From JALUZX01 sp964561605 (GTDB lineage Bacteria > Planctomycetota > UBA1135 > JALUZX01): a stretch of 64,000 bases of DNA. Positions 34,618 through 44,022 of this stretch are shown here, in pieces. Each line of letters starts with the position of its first letter. Position 1 is the stretch's first letter. Position numbers and translations under genes: made by a program. The notes under the pieces were generated by a model. The model did not search any database, had not been told where the DNA came from, and saw only the letters and a list, made by a program, of their open reading frames with translations. The DNA lies in NCBI GenBank assembly GCA_964561605.1, contig CAZLQD010000005.1, forward strand, positions 124,001 to 188,000. The letters are read 5' to 3'.

Positions 34618-37600
34618 GGCTCCCTCTCTTCCGGATTCTCCTCTTGTTCCTCCCCTTCCTTCTCCCTGCCCCCCTCCTTCGGGCCGGAGGAGGCCCCTGG
34701 AACGTCCTCCTCCTGGTGAACGACCGTTCCGACGCCTCGAAGAAGGTGGGGGAACACTACGCCCGGGCCCGGGGCCTCCCTCCCAAGAACGTTCTCCACC
34801 TCTCCTTCCGGCCCGGCCTGGAGATGCCCTATTGGGATTACGATCGCCTGATCCGGAGACCCGTCCTGGACTACCTGGAAAGGTCGGGCCTGAAGAACCA
34901 AGTGGACTACCTGGTCGCCACCATGGGCTTTCCTCTCAGGCTCACCCACGCCCCCTGGGGCATGCGCTACGTCTCCCTCACGGCCGCTCTCCAGGCGTTG
35001 GACCTCAGGCCCGGCGCCCTTCCCAGGGGGAAAATGGGGATGCCCAACCCCTACTTCGGCGTCCACCGGGCCTTCAGCCACCGCCTCGCCCTGCGGGAGG
35101 AGAAGGTGCACATCTACCTCTCCACCATGCTGGCCGGCTTCACCGTGGAAGACGCGAACTCCCTGGTGGACCACGCCCTCCAGGCCGAGGGCAACCCGCC
35201 GCCCAAGGGGCTCTTCCTCTTCCAGGACGCCCGAGGGAATGCCAATGTGCGCAATCCTCAGTACGACCAGGCCGTCTCCGTCCTGGAGGGCAACGGCTTC
35301 CAGGCCCGGCACGCAGGCCCGGGAACGGCCGTCCTGAAGAAGCTCCCCCCCCTCATGAGCTGGTTCTCCGGCGGGAGCTACAGCGGCCTCACCAGGGAGG
35401 CGATCCGGTCGGTCAAGTTCCGCCCGGGCGCCATCGTGGACATGCTCGAATCCTTCGGAGCCGTCCCGGAGAACTTCGACCCAAAGGGCAAACCCCGGCA
35501 AGTCCCGGTCACCTGGATGATCGAGGCCGGAGCCACGGCCGTCCACGGCGCCGTGGCCGAACCCTTCAACGCGGCCTTTCCCGACTCCCGGGTCCCCCTT
35601 CTCTACGCCAAGGGATTCAACGTGGCCGAGGCCTTCTTCCAGTGCATACCCACCTTCTTCTGGCAGAACGTCCTCTTCGCCGATCCCCTCTGCGCCCCCT
35701 ACGCGGCCCCCCCGGTCTTCCAGGCCGGCCTGGACAAGCTCCTTCCCGGGCCCGTGGGAGGAAAGGTGGAATTCCCCGTGACCGGAAAGAAGGTGGCCGT
35801 CTACGAACTCTACGTGGACGGCGTCCTGGCCGTCCGGACAACCGCCGGGGCCCCCCTGGTCTGGGACACCCTCTCCCTTCCCGACGGACCCGTCAGGGTG
35901 CGGGTCGTGGCGGTCTCCTCCGATCCCACGGGAGCCATCTCCTCGGTGGAGGTGGAAATCCCGGTATACAATCCATCCTTCCGGGTGCTCTCGGCGGGGC
36001 TGGAAGGGGACAAGAAGGTGGCCGGCCCGCTGGACGCCTTCCGCCTGGAATTCTCCCGGCCCCCCGCCTGGCCCGTCGATCCCCGGGCCCTCCGGGTCCT
36101 GGACCCCCAGGGCAAGGCCGTACCCTGCGACGTCCTCCAGGGCAAGGTTCCCCGGGTCCTCCGGGTCGTGCCCATCCGTCCCTTGACCTCCTCCACCGAA
36201 TACACCGTGGAGGTGACGTCCAAGCTCCGGGACGCTTCGGGCAAGGGTCTCTCCGCGCCCTTCCGGACCACCTTCAGGACCACCGCCGCCGCCCTGACCC
36301 TGGAAGCCCCGGCCCGGGTCCAGGCTGGAGAGAAGGCCCTCTTCACGGCCCGGGCCATGACCGCGGCCGGAAAAGATGGGGAGATCGACCGGGGTTTCAC
36401 CGGCGCCCTTCGGATCCGCACCGATTCCAAGGGAGCGGATTGTCCCTCCACGGTGCTCCTCGAGCAGGGGGAGGGGAAGTTCGAAGCGGTCTTCCGACGG
36501 GCGGGAACGGCCGTGGTCGGCCTGGAGGATCCCGAGAGCGGCCTTCGGACCGAGGCCTCCTTCCAGGTCCTCCCCGGTCCATTCGCCGAGGTGGAGGTCC
36601 AGGCCCCCAAGGAGTGGCCCGCAGGCCACGCCCTGGCGGTGACCCTCCTGGGGAGGGACCCCTTCGGAAACCAGACCCCCGCCCCGTCGCCTCCCCTCCA
36701 GGTCTTCCTGGAGGACGGGGAATTCCTCATGACGGCCCTGCAAGAGGCGGATCAGGGGAAGAAGGCCGTGTACCTTCCCTGCCCCTGGAAAGAAGGGGCC
36801 GTGAAGGTGGTGGTCCAGGCCGGCAGCAAGGAAGTGGGCACGGCCGAGGTGAAACTCCTGGCGGGAGGGATCCGCCGTTGGCTCGGCCTGGGTCCCTTCA
36901 GGCCCAGGAGGGGCGCCCTGCCCGAACCTCCATCGCCTCCCAAGGCCTTCCCCGAGCCGGGAGCCCTCCAGGACGGGAAGATCTGGGTACCCCGGGTGGC
37001 CGAGAAGGAGCCCTACCTGCTGAATTGGCTCTCCAGCAACACCGCCGCCTGGCTCGCCGCCCCACTCTCCGTGGCGGAACGCACCACCCTCAAGGTCCAG
37101 GTGGGCCTCTCGGACCTGAAGGGAGCCCTCTACCTGGACGGGAGGAAGCTGGCGGAAGCCTTTTCGGAGCACGAATTCCAGAGCCGGGCGATCGAGAAGA
37201 AGGTCCTCCTCACCCCCGGAGTCCACTGGCTCGGCCTGGCCCTCTCCCGGGGGAGGAGAGGCGATCCCCGCGTCTCGGTGAGCCTCTCAGGGAAGGGAGG
37301 GGAGCCTCCCGACCCGGTCTGCGTCTGGCCCTACAACCCCGACAAGCGGCCGGGGAAATTCTTCCTCTCCGGCCGGGTCCAGGTCCGCTGGCACGGCATC
37401 CCGGGAGTCAAGGTGGAGATCCTGGACGCCAAGGGAAGGAAGCGCACGGCCCGGACGAACAAGGCCGGCGTCTACGTCTTCTCCCGCCTCGCCCCGGGCT
37501 CCTACCTGGTGAGACCCGTTTTGAAAAACCGCAAATGGAGTCCCCCGGAGCGGAAGGTCTTCCTCCACTCCGGCCACGCCTGGGACCGGAACTTCGACCT

Positions 37601-37880
37601 GGAGGACAAGACCCCTCCCCGCCTGGAGGTCCTCTCCCCCAGGCCGGGCCCGGTCCACAGGGTGGTCCACGTCCGGGCCAAGGCCTCGGACGACCTGGGG
37701 ATCCAGTATCTCGAGTGGCGCATCGACGGCAAGAGAAGAGGGGACAGGGATTACTCCCCCCCCTACATCGGGGACATCTACCTGGAGAAGAAGGACCGGG
37801 GATGGCGGGTCCTCACCGTAGTGGCCCGGGACTACGCGGGAAACGAAACGAAGAAGGACGTCAAGATCCGCGTAAGGTAG
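34614..37880 (+). CDS. TIGR03790-family secreted protein with Ig-like and Cna-type domains
   Basis: 1088 residues. The GTG at 34614 forms a GTGA overlap with the upstream stop and is followed by a strong signal (MRLPLFRILLLFLPFLLPAPLLRA). Residues ~28-400 are TIGR03790 ('WNVLLLVNDRSDASKKVGEHYARARGLP', in part; 'YLVATMGFPLRLTH'; 'MIEAGATAVHG'; 'FWQNVLFADPLCAPYA'). Then several beta-sandwiches: Big_5-like (~455-560), filamin-like repeats, a carboxypeptidase-regulatory/Cna-like module (~915-975, 'GVKVEILDAKGRKRTARTNKAGVY') and a C-terminal Ig-like domain ('DDLGIQYLEWRIDGK'). Enzymatic role of TIGR03790 is unknown; it may process surface proteins. Confidence 0.88.
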   Translation: MRLPLFRILLLFLPFLLPAPLLRAGGGPWNVLLLVNDRSDASKKVGEHYARARGLPPKNVLHLSFRPGLEMPYWDYDRLIRRPVLDYLERSGLKNQVDYLVATMGFPLRLTHAPWGMRYVSLTAALQALDLRPGALPRGKMGMPNPYFGVHRAFSHRLALREEKVHIYLSTMLAGFTVEDANSLVDHALQAEGNPPPKGLFLFQDARGNANVRNPQYDQAVSVLEGNGFQARHAGPGTAVLKKLPPLMSWFSGGSYSGLTREAIRSVKFRPGAIVDMLESFGAVPENFDPKGKPRQVPVTWMIEAGATAVHGAVAEPFNAAFPDSRVPLLYAKGFNVAEAFFQCIPTFFWQNVLFADPLCAPYAAPPVFQAGLDKLLPGPVGGKVEFPVTGKKVAVYELYVDGVLAVRTTAGAPLVWDTLSLPDGPVRVRVVAVSSDPTGAISSVEVEIPVYNPSFRVLSAGLEGDKKVAGPLDAFRLEFSRPPAWPVDPRALRVLDPQGKAVPCDVLQGKVPRVLRVVPIRPLTSSTEYTVEVTSKLRDASGKGLSAPFRTTFRTTAAALTLEAPARVQAGEKALFTARAMTAAGKDGEIDRGFTGALRIRTDSKGADCPSTVLLEQGEGKFEAVFRRAGTAVVGLEDPESGLRTEASFQVLPGPFAEVEVQAPKEWPAGHALAVTLLGRDPFGNQTPAPSPPLQVFLEDGEFLMTALQEADQGKKAVYLPCPWKEGAVKVVVQAGSKEVGTAEVKLLAGGIRRWLGLGPFRPRRGALPEPPSPPKAFPEPGALQDGKIWVPRVAEKEPYLLNWLSSNTAAWLAAPLSVAERTTLKVQVGLSDLKGALYLDGRKLAEAFSEHEFQSRAIEKKVLLTPGVHWLGLALSRGRRGDPRVSVSLSGKGGEPPDPVCVWPYNPDKRPGKFFLSGRVQVRWHGIPGVKVEILDAKGRKRTARTNKAGVYVFSRLAPGSYLVRPVLKNRKWSPPERKVFLHSGHAWDRNFDLEDKTPPRLEVLSPRPGPVHRVVHVRAKASDDLGIQYLEWRIDGKRRGDRDYSPPYIGDIYLEKKDRGWRVLTVVARDYAGNETKKDVKIRVR

Positions 37881-37922
37881 AGGGGGCCCGGCCGCCGGGA
37901 AGGGCGCGGGAGAGCCCGGGCA

Positions 37923-39752
37923 CTACCTCCTCTTGCCCCGCCGCCGGGCGGACCTTCCCGTGACCACCGGGAGCTGGGCCTTCTTCAGGAAGAGCACGGC
38001 GAAACAGGTGTCGGTGATCCCCTCCCAGCCGCCGCGCCTCCTGGCCCGGTCGCAGAGGAGCTGGATGGCCCCCTCCCAGTACCAATCCCGGGGCCCGAGC
38101 CTGGCGATCCCTGCCAGTTCCATGGCCCGTTCCAGGCCGTAGAGGTAGTAGTAGTGCCAGCGGAACCCCCGGCCGGGGTTCTCCCTTACGGTGAAATTCA
38201 TGTAGAGCCAGGTATATCCCGAGTTGAGGGCCGACCGCATTCCCCTGATGCCCACCCTCCCCATGTGGCTCTCCGAGCGGGCGATGGTCAGGGTGGCCAG
38301 GCCCGCCGTGGTCATGCTTCCGGCCACACCACTGTTCCCCAAATAGGGGAAACCCCGGGCCTGGGTCTTGGCGGTGCTCCGGAAGCCGTAGCTCTTGCCC
38401 TCCTTCTTCAGGCGGGGCAGGTCGGTGTAGTGGATGATGGCCGGCATGGGCCAGTAGGGCCCGGACTTCTCCTGGTCCTTTATGTAGTGGGCCGCGGCGC
38501 CCCGGAAATAATTGAGGGGGACCTTGATCCCGCAAAGGGTCGCGGAGTGGAGGCCCAGGACGGCGTACTGGGAGTTGGAGTTGTCGTAGCTCCGCTCCCC
38601 CACGTACCGCCACCGGGCGATGTAGCCCTTGTCCACCCTGGGATCGACGTAGTTCTCCAGGCGCCTGGTCCAGCGTTCCATGATCTTGAGGTCCGCCGGG
38701 GGAACGTGCCGCAGGTAGGGCTTGGAGATCCTCCCCGCGATCAGGTCGTCCCGCTCCCCCGGAGGGGCGTAATAGGCCTCGAAGGCCATGAGAGCGATCC
38801 CCAGGGAGTAGGTGTTCAGGACGGGGTTCTTCCGCAGGTAGTTCAGGCACTTCAAGACCAGGGGGTCCCGGCGGTTCACCTCAGCCTTGACCAGGGTGAG
38901 CAAGGCCAGGGCCACGTAACCCGGCTCGTAGTCCCTCTTGTTCCGGGGGTTCACCCGGTGGAAGCGCCCGCGGCGCTTCATGTCCCCCCGGATCTCCCTG
39001 ACGCCGCCCCGTATGGCGTCGATCACGTCCTTCTCGAAACCCTGGTAACGATGGGGGAAAATCTTCCGGAAGGTATAGGTATCTTCCACCTTGTAGGCCC
39101 GCTCCGGGCCCTGCCATCCCCGCTGCCCTCCCGAGAGGGATCCCTCCAGGACGGCGTGGATCTTCTCGATCACCCCCCGCCGGGCGTCGAAGGTCCGCCG
39201 GACGGTCAGCTTCATCCCCGCCAGGGACCCCCGGCCGCCCTTCTTGGGAAAAATCCTCCTGCCCAGCCGCACGGGCCTGTCGGGCTGGTAGAACTTGAAG
39301 GTTCCCTCCTGGACGGCCTTGCCGTCCTCCACGGACAGGGTCTTCCACTTGCCCCTCAGCTCCACCAGGCCGTAGTTCACCAGGTTTCCGTAAACGAAGC
39401 GAACCCTCTTCTCCCCCACCTTCACACGGTCCAGGTCCCTCAGGCTGGTTCCCACGGAGAAGGGCACCAGGGAGAGTTCCCAGGTCTGGAAATATCCCGG
39501 GTCCCCCGTGACCTCCCACCCGAAGACGCCGTGGGTTCCCACCCTCCTGGGAAACCTCCCCGTGGTCCGGTCGTTCTTTATGGTCACCCTGCCGTTCTGC
39601 TTCCTGTCCACCCGAAACCAGGCGAAGTCCTCGGGCCCGAGTTTCCACGTGAAAACCGCCTTTTCCCGGGGTTGGCCTGGACGCTGGGCCGGAGAGGGGG
39701 TGAACCCTGCGAGCAGAAGGAGAGCCGCCGCCGGAGCGTAGCGTGGATACAT
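37923..39752 (-). CDS. Secreted squalene-cyclase-like (alpha/alpha-toroid) repeat protein
   Basis: 609 residues. The start at 39752 gives MYPRYAPAAALLLLAGFTPSPAQ, with AAGGTG just upstream. The first ~230 residues are beta-rich. Residues ~270-590 contain helical repeats of prenyltransferase/squalene-oxidase type ('GYVALALLTLVKAEVNRRDPLVLKCLNYLRK', in part; 'SQYAVLGLHSATLCGIKVP'; 'GWEGITDTCFAVLFLKKAQLP'). Planctomycetes encode many such exported proteins; a cyclase function is not implied, since the DxDD motif is absent. The C-terminus is basic. Confidence 0.82.
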   Translation of the reverse strand: MYPRYAPAAALLLLAGFTPSPAQRPGQPREKAVFTWKLGPEDFAWFRVDRKQNGRVTIKNDRTTGRFPRRVGTHGVFGWEVTGDPGYFQTWELSLVPFSVGTSLRDLDRVKVGEKRVRFVYGNLVNYGLVELRGKWKTLSVEDGKAVQEGTFKFYQPDRPVRLGRRIFPKKGGRGSLAGMKLTVRRTFDARRGVIEKIHAVLEGSLSGGQRGWQGPERAYKVEDTYTFRKIFPHRYQGFEKDVIDAIRGGVREIRGDMKRRGRFHRVNPRNKRDYEPGYVALALLTLVKAEVNRRDPLVLKCLNYLRKNPVLNTYSLGIALMAFEAYYAPPGERDDLIAGRISKPYLRHVPPADLKIMERWTRRLENYVDPRVDKGYIARWRYVGERSYDNSNSQYAVLGLHSATLCGIKVPLNYFRGAAAHYIKDQEKSGPYWPMPAIIHYTDLPRLKKEGKSYGFRSTAKTQARGFPYLGNSGVAGSMTTAGLATLTIARSESHMGRVGIRGMRSALNSGYTWLYMNFTVRENPGRGFRWHYYYLYGLERAMELAGIARLGPRDWYWEGAIQLLCDRARRRGGWEGITDTCFAVLFLKKAQLPVVTGRSARRRGKRR

Positions 39753-39815
39753 GGTCACCTTGGGAGATCTCGGGTTGGACCGGGGGCCGGATTTCACGCC
39801 AGGGTCTCCCTATGC

Positions 39816-39857
39816 AAAAGGGGGCCGGGGGGAAAGTCAACCCTTCCCCCGGCCCCC
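39816..39857 (-). terminator. Rho-independent terminator of mscS
   Basis: On the minus strand a perfect 12-bp GC stem (39846-39857 with 39820-39831) is followed by TTTTGC (39814-39819). It lies 28 bases past the mscS stop. Confidence 0.75.
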
Positions 39858-39884
39858 AGGCGGTCCCGCAGGGGGAGGAGTGTC

Positions 39885-41171
39885 TCAGTCCGCCTTGTGG
39901 AGATGGATGTCCTGCTGGGGGAAAGGAATGGAGATCCCCTCGGCGTCGAACCGCTCCTTGACGGCCCGGGTCACGTCCCAGTAGACGTCCCAGTAGTCCG
40001 ACGTCTTGACCCAGGGCCGGACCACGAAGTTCACCGAGGAATCGGCCAGTTCGTGGAGTTTCACCACAGGAGCCGGGTCCTTCAGGACCTTGGGATGCTT
40101 GGCAAGGATGTCCTCCAGGACCTTCTGGGCCTTGGGGATGTCGTCGCTGTAGTCGATGCCGAAGGTCATGTCCACCCGGCGGGTGTCGTTGCCCGTGATG
40201 TTGGTGATCACCCCGCCCCAGATGGAGTTGTTGGGGACGATGATGGTCTGGTTGTCCGGGGTCTTGATGGTCGTGGAGACCAGGCTCATGGCGGAGACCG
40301 TCCCGGAGACGCCCGCCACGTTCACGAAGTCCCCGATGTCGTAGGGCCTATACAGCAGGATCATGATCCCGCTCGCAAAGTTGCTGAGCGTGCCCTGGAG
40401 AGCGAAACCTACGACGAAGCCGACGGCGCCTATGGCGGCCACCAGGGGGCCGATATTGATGCCCAGCACAGAGAGGGCCACGACGATACCGATGAGGATG
40501 GTGACCCTCCGGACGGTGTTGACGAAGAAGTCCCGCAGAAGATCGGAACTCGTCTTGAAGGCCCTCACGGTCCTGTCGGTGATCTTGGCCAGGACGGCCG
40601 CCAGGATGCGGAAGGCGAGCAGGAGGAGCAGGAAGACAACGATACTCGTAGCGTATTTGAGGCCCTTCTCCGGGGACTTGACCCAGGCCAGGATCTTGGT
40701 CCAGGTGTTGGACACGCTCGTGACGGGATTCTCCACGAGCCCCAGCCCCCTCGATACGGTGTCCACGTAGGCGTGGAGGTCCTTCACGGCGTCCTTCCCC
40801 GCCTTGGCCTCCAGGGCGGCCACGGCCGCCTCCACCCGGTCCAGGAGGGAGATACACTCTTTACGTAACTGCTCCTCCTGCTTCTGGAGGGGCGCCTTGG
40901 CCTCGGCCTGGGCCTTGCGGATCTTGTTCTTCAGCTCGGCGTAGGCCGCGGCCTTCGCCTTGAAAAGGTCCACCCAGGCCTTCACCTCCTTCTCCAGGTC
41001 CTCCTTGGTCAAGGGAAGGAGTTGATTCTCCAGGTCGTCCAGGGAAACCTGGGGGTTCACCGTGACGGAGGTCTTCCCCGCCCCGGGCTTCTCCTGGGCG
41101 GCGGCGGAAGAGAAGGGAAGGAGGAAGAGGAGGGCGACAGTCGCCCAGAGAGTCCAGAGGGGCTTCTTCAT
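39885..41171 (-). CDS. MscS-family mechanosensitive channel with coiled-coil periplasmic N-terminus
   Basis: 428 residues. A cleavable signal (MKKPLWTLWATVALLFLLPFSSAAAQ) precedes a ~115-residue Lys/Glu/Ala-rich helical region (likely coiled coil, ~40-125). Membrane helices lie at ~158-180 and ~205-240, and the pore helix TM3 reads 'AAIGAVGFVVGFALQGTLSNFASGIMILLYRPYDIGDFV' (in part), a canonical MscS pore, followed by the beta and alpha/beta cytoplasmic vestibule. It releases solutes during hypo-osmotic shock. The start at 41171 has AGGAGA about ten bases upstream. Confidence 0.95.
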   Translation of the reverse strand: MKKPLWTLWATVALLFLLPFSSAAAQEKPGAGKTSVTVNPQVSLDDLENQLLPLTKEDLEKEVKAWVDLFKAKAAAYAELKNKIRKAQAEAKAPLQKQEEQLRKECISLLDRVEAAVAALEAKAGKDAVKDLHAYVDTVSRGLGLVENPVTSVSNTWTKILAWVKSPEKGLKYATSIVVFLLLLLAFRILAAVLAKITDRTVRAFKTSSDLLRDFFVNTVRRVTILIGIVVALSVLGINIGPLVAAIGAVGFVVGFALQGTLSNFASGIMILLYRPYDIGDFVNVAGVSGTVSAMSLVSTTIKTPDNQTIIVPNNSIWGGVITNITGNDTRRVDMTFGIDYSDDIPKAQKVLEDILAKHPKVLKDPAPVVKLHELADSSVNFVVRPWVKTSDYWDVYWDVTRAVKERFDAEGISIPFPQQDIHLHKAD

Positions 41172-41359
41172 CGGAAAGAATCTCCTGAAAAGAACCTGAT
41201 GGAAACACGAAGTCCGGCTGGCTTCGGCCACGAAAAGCCAGCCGTCCCAGCGAAAAGTAAGACACCTTGAGCGAAAAAATTCCTGTTTCAAGGCTTTTTC
41301 CGGGTTTCCCGCCCCTCTTTCCCGGGCGAACCTGCAAACTCCGTTCCCTAACCTCGTCC

Positions 41360-42403
41360 ATGAGCCGAAGATTCCTCCCCCTCCTCCTCGTCCTGGTCCC
41401 GGCGGCCTGCAAGGCCCCGGGTCCCACCCGGTGGGAAGACCTGCCTCCCCGGGCCTTCGACCCTCCACCCTACGCCCGATTCCTGAAGGGCCTTACGGTC
41501 TGCCTGGATCCGGGCCACGGGGGCCACGCCGACTGGAAGGGCTACAAGCGGGGCCCCACGGGTTTCCGGGAGGCGGTGATGAACTGGCGGGTCGCCCTCT
41601 TCCTCCAAGAATTCCTGGAGCGGGCCGGGGCGAAGGTGGTCCTGACCAGGCACGGCGACCAGGCCGTCTCCCTGGCCGACAGGTCCAGGATCGCCCTGGA
41701 GGCCGGGGCCGATCTCTTCCTCTCCCTCCACCACAACGCCATCTCCTCCAAGCCGAAGGTGAACTATACGACGATCTGGTATCACGGCGATCCGGACTTC
41801 TCCCCCGCCAGCCTGGACGTGGCCCGGTGCCTCTACTGGGGAATCACCCACGAATTGCGCCTTTCCCAGATCGCCGAGGTGCCTCTCCACTCGGATTACC
41901 TCATGTATCCCGGGGCCGGGTTCGGAGTGCTCCGCCACATCGGAGGGAAGATTCCGGCCGTCCTGTGCGAATCCTCCTTCTTCACCAACCCGGCCGAGGA
42001 GGCCCGCCTCAAGGACCCCGAATACAACCGGCGCGAGGCCTGGGGGATCTTCCTGGGCCTGGCCCGGTGGGCCGCCGGGGGGCTTCCCGCCGCCCGGCTC
42101 CAGGTTCCGGGGCCCCTGGCACCCTCGGAGCCCCTCCGGGTCAGGCTCTTCTCGGGCCTGGAAAAGAGGAAATCCTGGGCCCTGAAGCGCCCCCTCCTCC
42201 TGGTCTCCTCCATCCAACCCTTCCTGGACGGAAAAAGGCTGGAGAAGTGGAGTTTCGACCCCAAGACGGGGATCCTGGTCCTTCCCCCTCCCCAGGGGGG
42301 ATGGAAACCGGGAAGGCACCTGCTGCGGGTGGAATTCAACAATCTCTTCAAGAACAGCCCGCCCAGGCCCTTCCTGGCCTGGACATGCCGCCTCCCCACC
42401 TGA
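41360..42403 (+). CDS. N-acetylmuramoyl-L-alanine amidase lipoprotein (Amidase_3)
   Basis: 347 residues. The signal MSRRFLPLLLVLVPAACK ends in a lipobox (PAAC, C17). The Amidase_3 zinc site is complete: H53 in 'LDPGHGGH', E71 in 'FREAVMNW', H124/H125 in 'SLHHNA', and catalytic E204 in 'LCESSFFTN'. It cuts the bond between muramic acid and the stem peptide of peptidoglycan. A ~95-residue C-terminal beta domain (from ~255) is extra and may bind cell wall. The gene is divergent from mscS. Presence supports a peptidoglycan-containing planctomycete. Confidence 0.92.
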   Translation: MSRRFLPLLLVLVPAACKAPGPTRWEDLPPRAFDPPPYARFLKGLTVCLDPGHGGHADWKGYKRGPTGFREAVMNWRVALFLQEFLERAGAKVVLTRHGDQAVSLADRSRIALEAGADLFLSLHHNAISSKPKVNYTTIWYHGDPDFSPASLDVARCLYWGITHELRLSQIAEVPLHSDYLMYPGAGFGVLRHIGGKIPAVLCESSFFTNPAEEARLKDPEYNRREAWGIFLGLARWAAGGLPAARLQVPGPLAPSEPLRVRLFSGLEKRKSWALKRPLLLVSSIQPFLDGKRLEKWSFDPKTGILVLPPPQGGWKPGRHLLRVEFNNLFKNSPPRPFLAWTCRLPT

Positions 42404-42558
42404 AGGCCATCCAGGAAAAGAAGTTCAGGGAACCGGCCGGGGCCGGGGAACGTCCATCTACTGCATCTCTTCCCCACGTTCCCTGACCGGGACGAGTCCG
42501 CCCGGAGCCTTTCCCTCCGGGGCGGGCCGTATCCACCGACCCTAGAAGGAGGAACGCC

Positions 42559-43860
42559 ATGAGAAACCTGCTTTCCCTCGCCTTGGCCGGAGCTCTCCTC
42601 GCGGGAGGCTCGACGGCCCAAACCACCCTGGTCGGGCTGGGCGAAACATCCTGCCCCAGCCCCTACCTCGGCCTGGCGACCCAGAAGGTCTGCGCCAAGC
42701 CCACCTGGTGCATGACCCTCCTCAAGCCGAACCCGGCCCTCTGGGCCGGCGCCACGACCTGGGACGACACCCTCAACGCCGCCTGGGTCAGCAACGGGTC
42801 CGCTTACGGCGTGGTCCGGCCCTCCGCCTGCATCAACCCCTGCAAGTGCAAGTGCCAGGTCCTCTGCCTCAAGATGTGGCCCATCAAGAACTACATCACC
42901 GGAATGGCCATGAATTCTGCCAAGCGGATCCTCTACATCAGCGACTCCAACAACACCATCCGGACCTACCGGGTCTCGGGGCCCTGCAAGATCACCCAGG
43001 CCGCGGCCTGCAGGTTCCGGCTTCCCTACAAGTGGTACGTCACGGGCCTGGCCTACGACAAAGTCCATGACTACCTCTTCATCGTCACCTCGAGCTTCAA
43101 CCCCCTGACCGTTCCGGTTACGGTCGTCTACGTCTCCAAGGCCTCCTCGCCCTGCAACCCCTTCTGCAAGTGGCAACTTCCCAAGTGCCCCAAGGGCGTC
43201 CCCGCCCCGGCCACGGGTCTCGCCTTCGATCCGGGGACGAACACCCTCTTCGTCTCCGACACCAAGGGATGGACCCACGTGGTCAAGTGGGACGGAAAGT
43301 GCGCTTTCAAGGCCGTCTCCTGCTGCCCCTCGTCGCCGGTCAAGCGTTACTACGGCCTCGGCCTGAAGGCGATGGAGTGCCCCCCCCGGTTCGACGTCTC
43401 CCTGAAACCCTCCTGGGCGTCCTCGCCCTGCCCGAACGTGGAATGCCAGAAGTGTGATCCCGTCCCCGGGTATGCAGGAGGCGCTCCCGTCGTGGGGAAC
43501 CTCAATTTCCGCCTCACCCTGGCGAAGGGCCCCAACCCGCGGAAGTACAAGCACTTCGCATTCATCCTTCTCAATTTCGCCGACCACTGCAAGATCCAGA
43601 GACTCCTCTTCCCCTGCGGGCCGATCTACCTCTATCCCGTTCCCGATCCCTGGTTCCACTCCGCCCTGGCGCCCACCATGTCCACTCCCTTCAAGTGCGG
43701 CCTCTCGGCGGCCTACAAGCTCCCCATCCCGCGGAACCCGGCCCTGAAGTGCCTCAAGTTCTGCGGCCAGTGGATGGTCTTCAACCTCAGGACGGGTATG
43801 CCTCCGAGCCCCTGGTGCCTAACGGCGACGAGGAAGTTCGAGGTCCGGATCGGAGGTTGA
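42559..43860 (+). CDS. Cysteine-rich secreted beta-propeller protein
   Basis: 433 residues, with AAGGAGGAACGCC before the ATG and a Sec signal (MRNLLSLALAGALLAGGSTAQ). It has about 26 cysteines, many as CxC or single Cys between strands ('INPCKCKCQVLCLK', 'VSCCPSSPVK', 'VECQKCDPVPG'). Repeats such as 'YITGMAMNSAKRILYISDSNN', 'YVTGLAYDKVHDYLFIVTSS' and 'PATGLAFDPGTNTLFVSDT' indicate a six- to eight-bladed propeller. The C-terminal ~130 residues look like the planctomycete C-terminal domain. Extensive disulfide bonding outside the cell is inferred. Ligand unknown. Confidence 0.85.
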   Translation: MRNLLSLALAGALLAGGSTAQTTLVGLGETSCPSPYLGLATQKVCAKPTWCMTLLKPNPALWAGATTWDDTLNAAWVSNGSAYGVVRPSACINPCKCKCQVLCLKMWPIKNYITGMAMNSAKRILYISDSNNTIRTYRVSGPCKITQAAACRFRLPYKWYVTGLAYDKVHDYLFIVTSSFNPLTVPVTVVYVSKASSPCNPFCKWQLPKCPKGVPAPATGLAFDPGTNTLFVSDTKGWTHVVKWDGKCAFKAVSCCPSSPVKRYYGLGLKAMECPPRFDVSLKPSWASSPCPNVECQKCDPVPGYAGGAPVVGNLNFRLTLAKGPNPRKYKHFAFILLNFADHCKIQRLLFPCGPIYLYPVPDPWFHSALAPTMSTPFKCGLSAAYKLPIPRNPALKCLKFCGQWMVFNLRTGMPPSPWCLTATRKFEVRIGG

Positions 43861-43902
43861 TTCCCTCCCGCAAGAAGGGAACCCCCGGGTTCCGGTGAAA
43901 AG

Positions 43903-43940
43903 GCGGGGCGCCGGACGAAGCCGGCGTCCCGCTCTCTTTT
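43903..43940 (+). terminator. Rho-independent terminator
   Basis: A 12-bp stem with one G-U pair (43903-43914 with 43921-43932) and 6-base loop, then TCTCTTTT. It ends the Cys-rich propeller gene. Confidence 0.75.
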
Positions 43941-44022
43941 CGCCCCGGCGGAAGGAGCGACCCCTTCCGGCGGGCCGACCCCGCCCGACCTCCCCGGCCG
44001 GCCCCCTCCTCCCGCAGATCCT

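Noticed and set aside
34371..37226. Minus-strand frame of 951 codons opposite the TIGR03790 gene
   Set aside because: Shadow of a strongly supported gene; no start signal or family motif.
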